64,000 bases of DNA. Origin: UBA868 sp016776875 (GTDB taxonomy: Bacteria; Pseudomonadota; Gammaproteobacteria; Arenicellales; UBA868). Below, piece by piece: positions 44,356 through 53,434 of this stretch. Under the pieces are notes generated by a model. It made no database searches, was not told where the DNA came from, and worked only from the letters and a program-made list of their open reading frames with translations. How positions within the stretch are numbered: the first letter of the stretch is position 1; every line of letters begins with the position of its first letter. A program made the translations under genes and the position numbers. The stretch spans positions 2,356,001 through 2,420,000 of the forward strand of contig CP179198.1 of NCBI GenBank assembly GCA_051201585.1, written 5' to 3'.

Positions 44356-45294
44356 ATGCCCACTCTCATCTGCGGCTCCTTAGCATTCGACACCATCATG
44401 CTGTTTCCGGATCGCTTCAAGAATTATATTCTGCCCGATCAAATTCATATTCTTAATGTCTGTTTCGTTAATCCAGAGTTACGTCGGGAGTACGGCGGAT
44501 GTGCGGGAAATATTGCTTACAACCTTAAACTGCTGGGCGGAGATCCACTTCCCATGGGAACTGTGGGAAAAGATTTTGCTGACTATCGAGCGCGATTAGT
44601 TTCGCTCGGCATCAAGGATGATCACATTCTTGAAATCCCGGAACTTTATTCAGCGCAGTGTTCGATCACCACTGATCAGGACAACAACCAGATCACTGCG
44701 TTTCATCCGGGCGCAATGGGAGAAGCACACCGAAACCGTGTTTCGAATGCAAAAAACGTCACGCTGGGTATTGTGGCGCCAGACGGACGAGACGCCATGA
44801 TCCAGCACGCACAAGATTTTGCCGACCTCGGAACGCCTTTTATGTTTGATCCTGGACAAAATTTACCGCTTTTTTCAAAAGAAGAACTTTTGACTTTCCT
44901 GGATCAAGCGACCTGGTGTGTCATGAATGACTATGAGTCACAACTCATGATGAAAACCACTGGCGATAGTATCGAAGCCTTAGCAGAACGGGTCGATGCG
45001 CTGATCGTGACACAAGGAGGCCAGGGATCCATCATTCATTCGGGCGGGGAGCATATTGAAATTCCACCGATAAAGGTCAAAAACGCGGTTGACCCAACCG
45101 GCTGTGGTGATGCCTACCGCGCAGGATTGCTCCTCGGTCTGGAGCGAAACTGGGACTGGGAAACGAGTGGTCGCGTGGCCTCTTTGATTGGCGCTATCAA
45201 GGTAGGGCACGAAGGTACGCAAAATCATACCTGTTCACTCGAATCGTTTTGCAAGGCCTACAACGACAACTTTGATAGATCGTTATCACTTTAA
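44356..45294 (+). CDS. PfkB-family carbohydrate kinase (adenosine kinase-like)
   Basis: A 312-residue ribokinase-fold kinase. LICGSLAFDTIM and YGGCAGNIAYNLKLLGG form the substrate lid region. The anion hole and catalytic Asp lie in DPTGCGDAYRAGLLLGL near residue 250. Sequence style matches adenosine kinase-like PfkB proteins of proteobacteria. A GGAG box 6 bp before the ATG supports the start. It is convergent with the nucleoside-catabolism locus, so nucleoside salvage is a plausible role. Confidence 0.9.
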   Translation: MPTLICGSLAFDTIMLFPDRFKNYILPDQIHILNVCFVNPELRREYGGCAGNIAYNLKLLGGDPLPMGTVGKDFADYRARLVSLGIKDDHILEIPELYSAQCSITTDQDNNQITAFHPGAMGEAHRNRVSNAKNVTLGIVAPDGRDAMIQHAQDFADLGTPFMFDPGQNLPLFSKEELLTFLDQATWCVMNDYESQLMMKTTGDSIEALAERVDALIVTQGGQGSIIHSGGEHIEIPPIKVKNAVDPTGCGDAYRAGLLLGLERNWDWETSGRVASLIGAIKVGHEGTQNHTCSLESFCKAYNDNFDRSLSL

Positions 45295-45328
45295 CGACAG
45301 GGTCGTAATCCGGTCAAGGTACGCAGCA

Positions 45329-46243
45329 TTAGCGACTTATTGAAGTTAAACGACGAAGTGGTAAGTCTTGATCACGCTGAAGCCAGTTATCTTCCGGATA
45401 AGCAGCTGTTCCTGAAATGGCATGCAACGTATACGCATATCGGGATTTTTCGCTTCGATTCGGGGCGCTATAGTGTGGAAGTGCTCCATGAATGATAATC
45501 AAGGTACCTGCTGCCACCTCAAGCGGTACCGCCTGATCCTCGTCAAAAGTCGGAGGAGAGAATGAATCCTCCATTTTCAATTCACCATTCACTCTGAGAA
45601 ACCGAGAACGCAAACCTCGCGTATGCTGACCGGGTAGCGCCCACAAACATCCGTTCTCAAGCGTCGCATCTTCCAACGCAAACCACAATCCCGTCACGCT
45701 CGGAGGCGATGTGTACAGAAAACTGCCGTCTTGATGCCAATTGACCTCACCGCCGATGCCAGGCTGCTTGAAGATAAACATAGACTGAAGCAGTCGAGGA
45801 TCATCGATTCCTAATTCTTGCATTAACCGTACGATTCGAGGCTGATACGAGAAGCGCTCGAAAACGGGGTGTAGATCATGGAGGGCATGGCCAATTTTAT
45901 TGATCGATTGTTCTTTGGGAACCAAAAGATCCCCGTTCTGATTGAGCGCGTTTTCCTCAAAGAAGCACCGGATCTTGTCACCCGATGTTTCAAAGTATTT
46001 GTTTCTTGCATGCTCGTGAGTCTGTGTCGAGAAAATAGCATCCCTGTCGGCCATATCAAACTGCGCAACGATCGAATCTGCAGCCCAAATGAGTTCACGC
46101 CGAGCACATTCATCAAAAAAGTTTTCGATAACCAGACACCCCGCTCCTTGCCATGATCGCAAAGCCTCCGGCGAGAGCCCGCCATCAGAATCAACTCGAA
46201 AAGTTGGCAATCGAAAAGCATCTTTGGTAGTTGCGTGACTCAT
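45329..46243 (-). CDS. Phytanoyl-CoA dioxygenase family protein
   Basis: An Fe(II)/2-oxoglutarate-dependent oxygenase of 304 residues. The iron facial triad is visible as His-x-Asp in VNWHQDGSFLYTS and a distal His in IIHGALPHYSAPN, with Arg in RSEKSRYAYTLH for 2-oxoglutarate. It resembles PHYHD1 (GCLWALPGQHTRG). ATG 46243 is used because it lies one base after the deoB stop; an upstream TTG would overlap deoB. It ends the nucleoside operon, but a link between this enzyme and nucleosides is not established. Confidence 0.9.
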   Translation of the reverse strand: MSHATTKDAFRLPTFRVDSDGGLSPEALRSWQGAGCLVIENFFDECARRELIWAADSIVAQFDMADRDAIFSTQTHEHARNKYFETSGDKIRCFFEENALNQNGDLLVPKEQSINKIGHALHDLHPVFERFSYQPRIVRLMQELGIDDPRLLQSMFIFKQPGIGGEVNWHQDGSFLYTSPPSVTGLWFALEDATLENGCLWALPGQHTRGLRSRFLRVNGELKMEDSFSPPTFDEDQAVPLEVAAGTLIIIHGALPHYSAPNRSEKSRYAYTLHAISGTAAYPEDNWLQRDQDLPLRRLTSISR

Positions 46244-46244
46244 C

Positions 46245-47468
46245 TTAATGATGAAGCGCCGACAAAAAAGATATTCCGCTCTCAAGTGGCTCAAGATTCA
46301 GATGGGCGGCGACAGTTTGACCAATATCCGCAAAACTTTGACGAGCGCCTAGCGACGCTGCGAGCACTTCAGGACCAAAAGCAAGCACCGGAACATTTTC
46401 GCGCGTGTGGTCATGACCCGGAAAAGTCGGGTCACAGCCGTGATCGGCTGTCGCAAACACAAGATCGCCTGCGCTTAATTTTTTAATTAATTCTGGAAGT
46501 CGGCGATCAAACGCCTCTAGCGCGTCGGCGTATCCTGCAACATCACGCCGATGGCCGAACAACATATCAAAATCAACAAAATTAGCAAAAACAATGGACT
46601 GGTCACCCGCTTCGTCCATTGCGCGTAGCGTCGCATCGAACAGCGCCATATTTCCATCGGCCTTGATATTTCGGCTGATGCCGCACCCCGCATAAATATC
46701 CGAGATTTTTCCTATTCCAATAACTTCTCCACCGGCGATTTTTAGCTTATCCAGCAGAGTCGGTTGAGGGGGTGGCGTTGTATAGTCGCGCCGGTTGGCG
46801 GTCCGAAAAAAAGTTCCAAGCTGTCCGCGGAAGGGTCGCGCAATGACGCGCGCAATATGCCAATCATCTACCAGTTTACGGGCAATCTCGCATATATCGT
46901 AGAGCCGCTCAAGACCAAAATGTTTTTCGTGTGCTGCAATCTGAAAGACACTATCCGCTGACGTATAGCAAATCGGTTTACCAGATGTGATGTGCTCCTG
47001 TCCCAAGTCTTCAATGATCGAGGTGCCAGATGCATGACAGTTTCCCAGAATGCCAGGTAAACCCGTTGCGCGCAAAAACTGAGTTGTTAACTCATCCGGG
47101 AAACAAGGCATTGCCTCCGGAAAATAACCCCAATCTGTCATCACCGGCACCCCTGCCATCTCCCAATGGCCACTCGGTGTATCCTTTCCTGCACTTTTTT
47201 CGATCGCAAATCCCCACGCACCCTCAGGCGTGATTTTTGGAAGACCAGCGGGCCACGCGCCACGACTCGCAGCCGCGGCATGACCCAGTCCAAGGCGGCA
47301 GAGATTGGGAATGTTGAGGGCGGAACCCGGACGTTCTGATCGATCTATCGCAGGACAATTTTCAACAATATGGCCAAAGGTATCAGCTGACTGATCGCCA
47401 AATTGCTCAGCATCCGGTGCGGCTCCAACCCCTAAAGAGTCAAGCATCAAAATAATCGCGCGCGGCAT
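46245..47468 (-). CDS. deoB: Phosphopentomutase
   Basis: Converts (deoxy)ribose-1-phosphate to the 5-phosphate. The 407-residue alkaline-phosphatase-superfamily protein begins MPRAIILMLDSLGVGAAPDA (metal Asp and phospho-acceptor region) and includes DTPSGHWEMAGVP. The C-terminal metal site lies in DLVFATADHGCDPTFPGHDHTRE, with Asp and His ligands. ATG 47468 is 2 bp after the deoA stop, with GAGG upstream. It is part of the deo operon. Confidence 0.97.
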   Translation of the reverse strand: MPRAIILMLDSLGVGAAPDAEQFGDQSADTFGHIVENCPAIDRSERPGSALNIPNLCRLGLGHAAAASRGAWPAGLPKITPEGAWGFAIEKSAGKDTPSGHWEMAGVPVMTDWGYFPEAMPCFPDELTTQFLRATGLPGILGNCHASGTSIIEDLGQEHITSGKPICYTSADSVFQIAAHEKHFGLERLYDICEIARKLVDDWHIARVIARPFRGQLGTFFRTANRRDYTTPPPQPTLLDKLKIAGGEVIGIGKISDIYAGCGISRNIKADGNMALFDATLRAMDEAGDQSIVFANFVDFDMLFGHRRDVAGYADALEAFDRRLPELIKKLSAGDLVFATADHGCDPTFPGHDHTRENVPVLAFGPEVLAASLGARQSFADIGQTVAAHLNLEPLESGISFLSALHH

Positions 47469-47470
47469 TT

Positions 47471-48802
47471 TCAAACAACCTCTTCTACAATGACTTCTGG
47501 GCCGCTAAACGGCTCCGAACTCATTTCAAATGCATTCAGTACAGTTTTGGTTGCAACCGCAGCACTTTGCTCGTCCCGCGCATGAATCAAACACAAAGGG
47601 TCCCCTTGTTTAATCAGGTCTCCGCAACGGACAATATGTTCAAGACCGACAGACAGGTCAATCTCGTCATCGGGATGTCGTCTCCCACCGCCTAAACTAA
47701 CAACGCCTAGTCCCAGTTGTCGGGTATTAATCTCATTCACATAACCTGATGTGGGGGACAAAACTTTGCAAACAACAGGAGCCTTGGGTAAATAATTATC
47801 CGCTGCCTGACAAAAATCTTTAGGCCCACCCAGCCTCTGGATCATCGCATCAAAGTGATCTCTCGCTTGCTCCTCTATAAGGACGGTCTCCAGTTTTTTA
47901 GCCGCCGCGTGTCTGTTCGGCGCGAGTCCGGTTCCAACTAACAACGCACTCGCCAATCGAATGACGACCTCGTGCAACCTTGGGTCCCTGACCTCGCCCG
48001 TTAGGTAACGGACAGTCTCCCTCACTTCAAGCGCATTTCCTGCCGCGCAGGCCAATGGTTGATTCATATCCGTAATCAGTGTGCTCGTGATCAAACCCGC
48101 CTGTTTTGCAACCTGTCTAATACTCTGTGCCAGCGCTCTTGCCTCGCTCAGCTCGGTCATAAAAGCCCCATTCCCAAGCTTGATATCCATGACCAGGTTA
48201 TCCAGTCCCGCCGAGAGTTTTTTGGACAGAATCGATGCGGTAATCAGGGGGATAGATTCAACCGTCGCGGTGACGTCACGCACACTATAGATTCGACCAT
48301 CTGCCGGCGCTAACGTACTTGTTTGGCCAATAATTGCGCAGCCGATCTCGGCGACTGTTGCCTTAAAAACGTCGACATTGGGCTTAACGTCATAACCTGG
48401 AATGCTCGCTAGCTTATCCAGCGTGCCGCCTGTATGACCCAGGCCCCGACCTGAAATCATTGGCACAAATGCCCCGCAGGCGGCCAACATTGGAGCCAGC
48501 ATCAAGCTGACACAATCACCCACGCCACCGGTCGAATGTTTGTCGACAATCGGTCCTTGCAGATTTAAGTGATCCCAGCAGATGACTTCTCCTGAATCAC
48601 GCATCGAAAGTGACAGTGCGGTACATTCTGATGCTGACATGCCTCTCAAAAGTACCGCCATCGCAAAGGCGCCAATTTGGCCGTCACTCGCTGACTGATC
48701 CACAACACCTTCGACGAAGGCTTCTATCTCTTGATCGGTAAGCGAATCACCATCACGTTTCTTTCGAATCAGTTCCTGAAGCAATGACCCTTTATTCGCC
48801 AT
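47471..48802 (-). CDS. deoA: Thymidine phosphorylase
   Basis: Phosphorolyses thymidine or deoxyuridine to base and deoxyribose-1-phosphate. The protein is 443 residues from ATG 48802 (MANKGSLLQELIRKKRDG). The signature is KHSTGGVGD plus LAACGAFVPMISGRGLGHTGGTLDKL, split by a few residues, and the C-terminal domain has the SPTSGYVNEINTRQLG hinge. A longer open frame exists upstream, but this start overlaps the ALDH stop by only 11 bp and matches the family. Confidence 0.97.
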   Translation of the reverse strand: MANKGSLLQELIRKKRDGDSLTDQEIEAFVEGVVDQSASDGQIGAFAMAVLLRGMSASECTALSLSMRDSGEVICWDHLNLQGPIVDKHSTGGVGDCVSLMLAPMLAACGAFVPMISGRGLGHTGGTLDKLASIPGYDVKPNVDVFKATVAEIGCAIIGQTSTLAPADGRIYSVRDVTATVESIPLITASILSKKLSAGLDNLVMDIKLGNGAFMTELSEARALAQSIRQVAKQAGLITSTLITDMNQPLACAAGNALEVRETVRYLTGEVRDPRLHEVVIRLASALLVGTGLAPNRHAAAKKLETVLIEEQARDHFDAMIQRLGGPKDFCQAADNYLPKAPVVCKVLSPTSGYVNEINTRQLGLGVVSLGGGRRHPDDEIDLSVGLEHIVRCGDLIKQGDPLCLIHARDEQSAAVATKTVLNAFEMSSEPFSGPEVIVEEVV

Positions 48803-51151
48803 AAGGAGCCCAAACGTTTTTAAACTGGGTTGCTCGTCGCAGGAATTCTGTGCCTTGCCCCACGCTGGCATCCAGCCAATTACGATCTCCTGATAGTGCC
48901 CAAGTTTGCTTGAGATTACCTACTGATAATCGCTCGATTTCCGCGGTCATGGCACGATGTCCTGCGCACCAAAGCCCATCGACATCATTATGTCGCGCAA
49001 TCTCACTCGCAAGGTTTGGTCGGGCTCCGGTAATAATATTTACCACCCCCGCAGGAATATCAGAAGTCTCCAGAATCTGATAAAAATCGGTTGCCACTAA
49101 TGCCCCCGATTCGGAAGGAATCGTGATGACCGTGTTACCAAGGGCAATAGCGGGCGCAATCAACGAGATAAGCCCAAGAAGTGCATCTCGCTCAGGACAA
49201 ATCAAGCCCATGACACCGACCGGTTCCGGCACCGCAAAGACGACTCGACCCAAAGGGGGTTGGTGCACAGTACCCTCGTACTTATCGCACCAACCGGCGT
49301 AAAAGAATAAACGATTAATGGATTCTTTTACCTGTAAATCGCCATCAGTACCCGTGATCATTTCAAGACGCTGGCTAAATTCATCCGCTCGAATCTCTAA
49401 ATTCTCGGCCAGGAAATAAAGCACTTGGGCACGATGATGAGCGCTTGCGCTACCCCACTTGCTTGCGCCGTGTGCCGCTTCCACCGCGTTTCGAATGTCC
49501 TTCCGATTCCCCTCGCCGACTGTGCCAATAAGCGAGCCGTCATAAGCGGCGACACCGCGCGAGTATCCGCTATCTGGTCGAACCTGCCGACCGCCTATAT
49601 AGAGTTTCGACGTCTTATCCAAGGCGCTCGTCGGATTGGCCACAACTGGTGCAATCGCAGAGGCAGGTGGTTGATCATCAGGGGGAAGATCCGACAAAGA
49701 TTTGCGATAAGCCCAGAGCCCTTCTCGACCGCCTTCTCGACCAAAACCAGATTCACGATATCCACCAAAGCCGCTTGCCGCATCAAATTCGTTAGTGGAA
49801 TTGATCCAGATTACTCCGGCCTTAATCTTAGACGCGACATCGAGTGACAGATTTATATTCTCACTCCAGATGCTTGCCGCTAATCCGTAACGAGTGTTGT
49901 TCGCAATCTCGATGGCCTCCTGATGCGTGCGAAAAGTCATTACGGCTAACACAGGCCCAAATACCTCCTCCGTCATTATCGTATGAGCAGGAAAAACATC
50001 GGTCACCACAGTCGGATGAAAATACCAACCGCTTTCTGGCAACGGTGTCTCCGTATGCCAACAAGATGCACCTTCTTTTTTTGCGCCATCGATATATGAC
50101 TGGATGTTTTTCAATTGGCTCTGACTCACGATGGCACCCATATCCGTCGTTTTATCCAGCGGATTGCCAATTCGTAAGGTTTTCATCCGCTGCTTTAGTT
50201 TTGACAGAAATGTTTCGGAGATCGATTCCTGCACAAGCAGTCGTGAGCCCGCACAACAGACCTGTCCCTGATTGAACCAGATACCATCGACCACGCCCTC
50301 AATCGCGCTATCAACATCCGCATCAGCAAACACTAGAAACGGAGACTTCCCACCAAGCTCAAGCGTTAGGCCTTTATCTGTGCCGGCCGTCAACATTCGA
50401 ATTTCGCGACCCACCTGTGTCGAACCCGTGAAAGCGACTTTATCAACATCACCATGTGATGCTAGCGTGCGACCCGTCTCCCCAGCCCCTGTGACTAAAT
50501 TGAAAACCCCGGATGGCAGGCCTGCATTTTGGGTCAGCTCGGCAAAATAAAGCGCGCTTAGGCTTGTATATTCCGCTGGTTTCAACACAACCGTGTTGCC
50601 CGCGGCGAGTGCAGGGGCGACCTTCCACGCCAGCATCAGTAAAGGGAAATTCCAAGGGATAATCTGCCCGATGACGCCGTAGGCAGACGTATTGGGCATT
50701 TCTGAGTCCAGCACACTGGCCCATCCGGCATGATGATAAAAATGCCGCGCCACCAGCGGGACATCGACATCCCGAGTTTCTCGAAGCGGCTTTCCGTTGT
50801 CCAGCGTCTCAAGCACCGCGAGCATGCGGGCATGTTTTTGCACCTGCCGGGCAAGACCGTAAAGGCAGCGCGCCCGACCGTTGGAGCCTAACTCTTGCCA
50901 TGGTTTTAATGCGTTACGGGCCGCACTGACGGCCGCGTTCACATCAGCGTTGAGCCCCTGACCGATCGCTGCAAGCTTTTTTCAGTTGCAGGATTGATGG
51001 ATTCAAAATGCTGGGTTGCCTGAGACCATTGACCGTCAATCCAATGACCAAAGATACCATCGTGCGACTCAATCCACTGCTTTGCTAAGGAGGCATCTTC
51101 TGGTGCTGGCCCATACTCCATCGTTTCAAAAAGTTCTCTCACACGTGACAT
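48792..51151 (-). pseudogene. Two-domain aldehyde dehydrogenase (ALDH16-like), frameshifted
   Basis: Bacterial ALDH16-type protein: a full ALDH domain followed by a second, catalytically degenerate ALDH-like domain. The first 70 residues (start 51151, MSRVRELFETMEYGPAPED) run to INPATEK and then leave the frame. The remaining 716 codons (NAAVSAARNALKPWQELG onwards) are one frame away. The break coincides with an A6 run on the coding strand (50977-50982); one more A restores INPATEKKLAAIGQG. The catalytic Cys lies in WFNQGQVCCAGSRL and Glu in TLELGGKSPF. Between deoC and deoA, it probably oxidises the acetaldehyde made by DeoC. Confidence 0.88.
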
Positions 51152-51155
51152 GTTG

Positions 51156-52151
51156 TTACCCGATCGCGTGGCGATGCGAAGCTGAATATTCGCCCGTTAA
51201 AAAAAATTCAAGCTGTCGCGAGATGTCGCCCAACAGTCCTGACGCGCCCAGTCTAAACAACTGGGAACTCAACCAGTCTTTTCCCAGTTCTTCCTGAATC
51301 AGTATGAGATAAGTAATTGCATCTTTTGATTTACGAATGCCGCCAGCTGGCTTGAAACCCACCCGAGTTCCCGTCGTATTGTAAAAATCACGGATCGCCC
51401 GCAACATCACCAAGCTCACCGACAGGTTCGCGTTAACCCCCTCTTTACCCGTCGAGGTTTTAATAAAATCCGCCCCCGCCATCATTGCAACAAGACTTGC
51501 CTTGGCAATATTCGAAAAACTCGCGAGATTCCCCGTGCCCAGTATTGTTTTAAGATGCGCATCCCCCGCAGCCTCACGAAAAGCACAAATCTCATCATAG
51601 AGTCCTGTCCAATCTTCCGTCAGCGCCAAGCCTCGCCGAATAACAATATCAATCTCTGTGGCGCCGGCCTCATGCGCACCTCGCACCTCATCGATTCGGG
51701 TTTGCAGTGGGGTGAGTCCATCTGGAAACCCTGCGGCAACTGAAGCGACCGGTATATCGCTCCCTTCGAGCGCCGAAACTGCTTGCGTCACAAGCGCAGG
51801 ATAAACACAAACTGCTCCGACCTTTAGATCTGTTGCGCTCAGGGCCATCGCAATATCGGATCGAAGCGGCATCCTTGCTTTTGCACATAGCCTTTGAACG
51901 TTTCCCGGCGTATCAGCGCCATCGAGCGTTGTAAGGTCAATACACGTCATGGCGCGCAACAGCCAAGCGGCCTGCCACTCCTTTTTCACTGTCCGGCGAC
52001 CGGCAAGACTTAAGCAGCGCCGCTCAATCGCACTGCGATTAACGCGAACGTGTCCCAGCCAATCCAAATCGAGGGGGCTTGTTGAATTAACCCGACTAGA
52101 GCGGTTTTTCATCCGACTCGGCTTGATCAATTTAATGCCTGCATCACTCAC
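51156..52151 (-). CDS. deoC: Deoxyribose-phosphate aldolase
   Basis: Splits deoxyribose-5-phosphate to acetaldehyde and glyceraldehyde-3-phosphate through a Lys Schiff base. The 331-residue class I aldolase has AVCVYPALV, VASVAAGFPDG, TEIDIVIRRG, the catalytic Lys in GADFIKTSTGKEG and a second Lys in VGFKPAGGIR. A basic N-terminal extension of about 65 residues exceeds the E. coli enzyme. GTG start at 52151 overlaps the PNP stop (52144-52146) by several bases. Next gene is the ALDH16-like gene, 5 bp away. Confidence 0.94.
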   Translation of the reverse strand: MSDAGIKLIKPSRMKNRSSRVNSTSPLDLDWLGHVRVNRSAIERRCLSLAGRRTVKKEWQAAWLLRAMTCIDLTTLDGADTPGNVQRLCAKARMPLRSDIAMALSATDLKVGAVCVYPALVTQAVSALEGSDIPVASVAAGFPDGLTPLQTRIDEVRGAHEAGATEIDIVIRRGLALTEDWTGLYDEICAFREAAGDAHLKTILGTGNLASFSNIAKASLVAMMAGADFIKTSTGKEGVNANLSVSLVMLRAIRDFYNTTGTRVGFKPAGGIRKSKDAITYLILIQEELGKDWLSSQLFRLGASGLLGDISRQLEFFLTGEYSASHRHAIG

Positions 52152-52972
52152 TTGACAAACGCCCCCATCGTTTAAAAAAACCGGATATTAACTTTGCCAA
52201 TTGAGGTGCCGTTTCACTGCCGACAGTAAGGGTCTGTTCATGGGAAAGATTAGCTTGTAAGCCAGCGGCGTAGTTTGTAATGGCGGCCACCGCAGCAACT
52301 TTCATTCCACAATGCCGGGCGGCAATTGTCTCTGGAACCGTGGACATCCCAACGGCATCGGCTCCCAGCATTTTAAAAGCCCGTATCTCTGCCGGGGTCT
52401 CAAAACTTGGGCCGAGACACCAGAGATAAACACCCTCATGTCAGCTCCAGTTCAGCCTCTGCCGCGGCGGCACGAAGATGACCTTGCAGATCGGTATCGT
52501 ACGCATGTGACATATCTGTAAATCGTGGACCCATCTGATCATCGTTGACGCCGACTAAAGGACTCAGTCCCGTCCAATTAATATGATCAGTCAGCATCAT
52601 TAAATTACCCGGCGGAATAGACTCATTCAAACTCCCCGCAGCACACGTAGTCAACAACAGGTCGCATCCCGCGGAGCGAAGCGAGCGGATGGGATTCGCT
52701 AAATCGGCAATGTTGTGACCCTCATAGGCATGCCATCTTCCTTGTAGGCACGCTATGGAACGCCCATTTAAGTCGCCTAAAACGAGTTGGCCCGAATGCC
52801 CTTCAACACCTACGGCCTCAAATCCTTCTATCGTCGCATACGGCATCTGCTGCGCATTTTCAATCGAGTCAGCAAACGAACTCAATCCACTACCGAGAAT
52901 AATGCAAGCCTCGGGAGGACGAGAACCGCAGGCCTCTCGAATCTGTATCCCCGCTCTCTCATAGGATTTCAT
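52144..52972 (-). pseudogene. Purine nucleoside phosphorylase (trimeric PNP type), frameshifted
   Basis: Cleaves inosine/guanosine and deoxy forms to base and ribose-1-phosphate. The 5' part (52972-52436) shows ACIILGSGLSSFADSIE, VEGHSGQLVLGDLNG, CLQGRWHAYEGH and CAAGSLNESIPPGN, then stops after LELT. Dropping one base at about 52441 restores HEGVYLWCLGPSFETPAEIR and reaches GMSTVPETIAARH and ITNYAAGL, ending at 52144. The Asn in ITNYAAG fits 6-oxopurine specificity. The first codon overlaps cdd by 4 bp. Only an indel separates it from a functional gene. Confidence 0.88.
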
Positions 52973-53361
52973 GAAAGATGCTCTGGTCCAAACGAATACG
53001 GTAATAGCTCACCCAACGTATAGGTTGCCTTCAGTCCATCCGGGCCAAAACAAAAAATCTTAAGGTCTTCGCTTGCGAATTCGCGAATCTTTTGACGACA
53101 TCCCCCACAGGGCGTACAAATCTCATCACTTTCTGCCATCACAGCCAACTCATAAATTTCCGTCTCTCCCGATGACACCATTGCCGCGATGGCGCTGGCC
53201 TCAGCACACCACCCTTGTGGATAAGCTGCGTTTTCTACATTTACCCCCGAATAAATAGCGCCCGAAGCCCCTTTGATAATCGCGGCCACAGGAAAATTTG
53301 AATAAGGCGCGTAAGCGTTTTTAAGTAACGCTTCGAGCCGGGGGAAAAATTCGTGAGTCAT
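52969..53361 (-). CDS. cdd: Cytidine deaminase
   Basis: Deaminates cytidine and deoxycytidine to uridine forms. At 130 residues it is the small tetrameric type. Zinc ligands lie in GWCAEASAI (Cys plus catalytic Glu) and TPCGGCRQKIREF (two Cys). YSNFPVAAII lies near the start. It comes first among the enzyme genes, after the ABC transporter ATPase, and overlaps the PNP start by 4 bp. Confidence 0.97.
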   Translation of the reverse strand: MTHEFFPRLEALLKNAYAPYSNFPVAAIIKGASGAIYSGVNVENAAYPQGWCAEASAIAAMVSSGETEIYELAVMAESDEICTPCGGCRQKIREFASEDLKIFCFGPDGLKATYTLGELLPYSFGPEHLS

Positions 53362-53434
53362 ATCTTGACGTCTCGGGATTCCATTTTAGTGATGGTGGTA
53401 CCGCTTTAGCCTTTTTTTCTTCAAATCACCAAAC

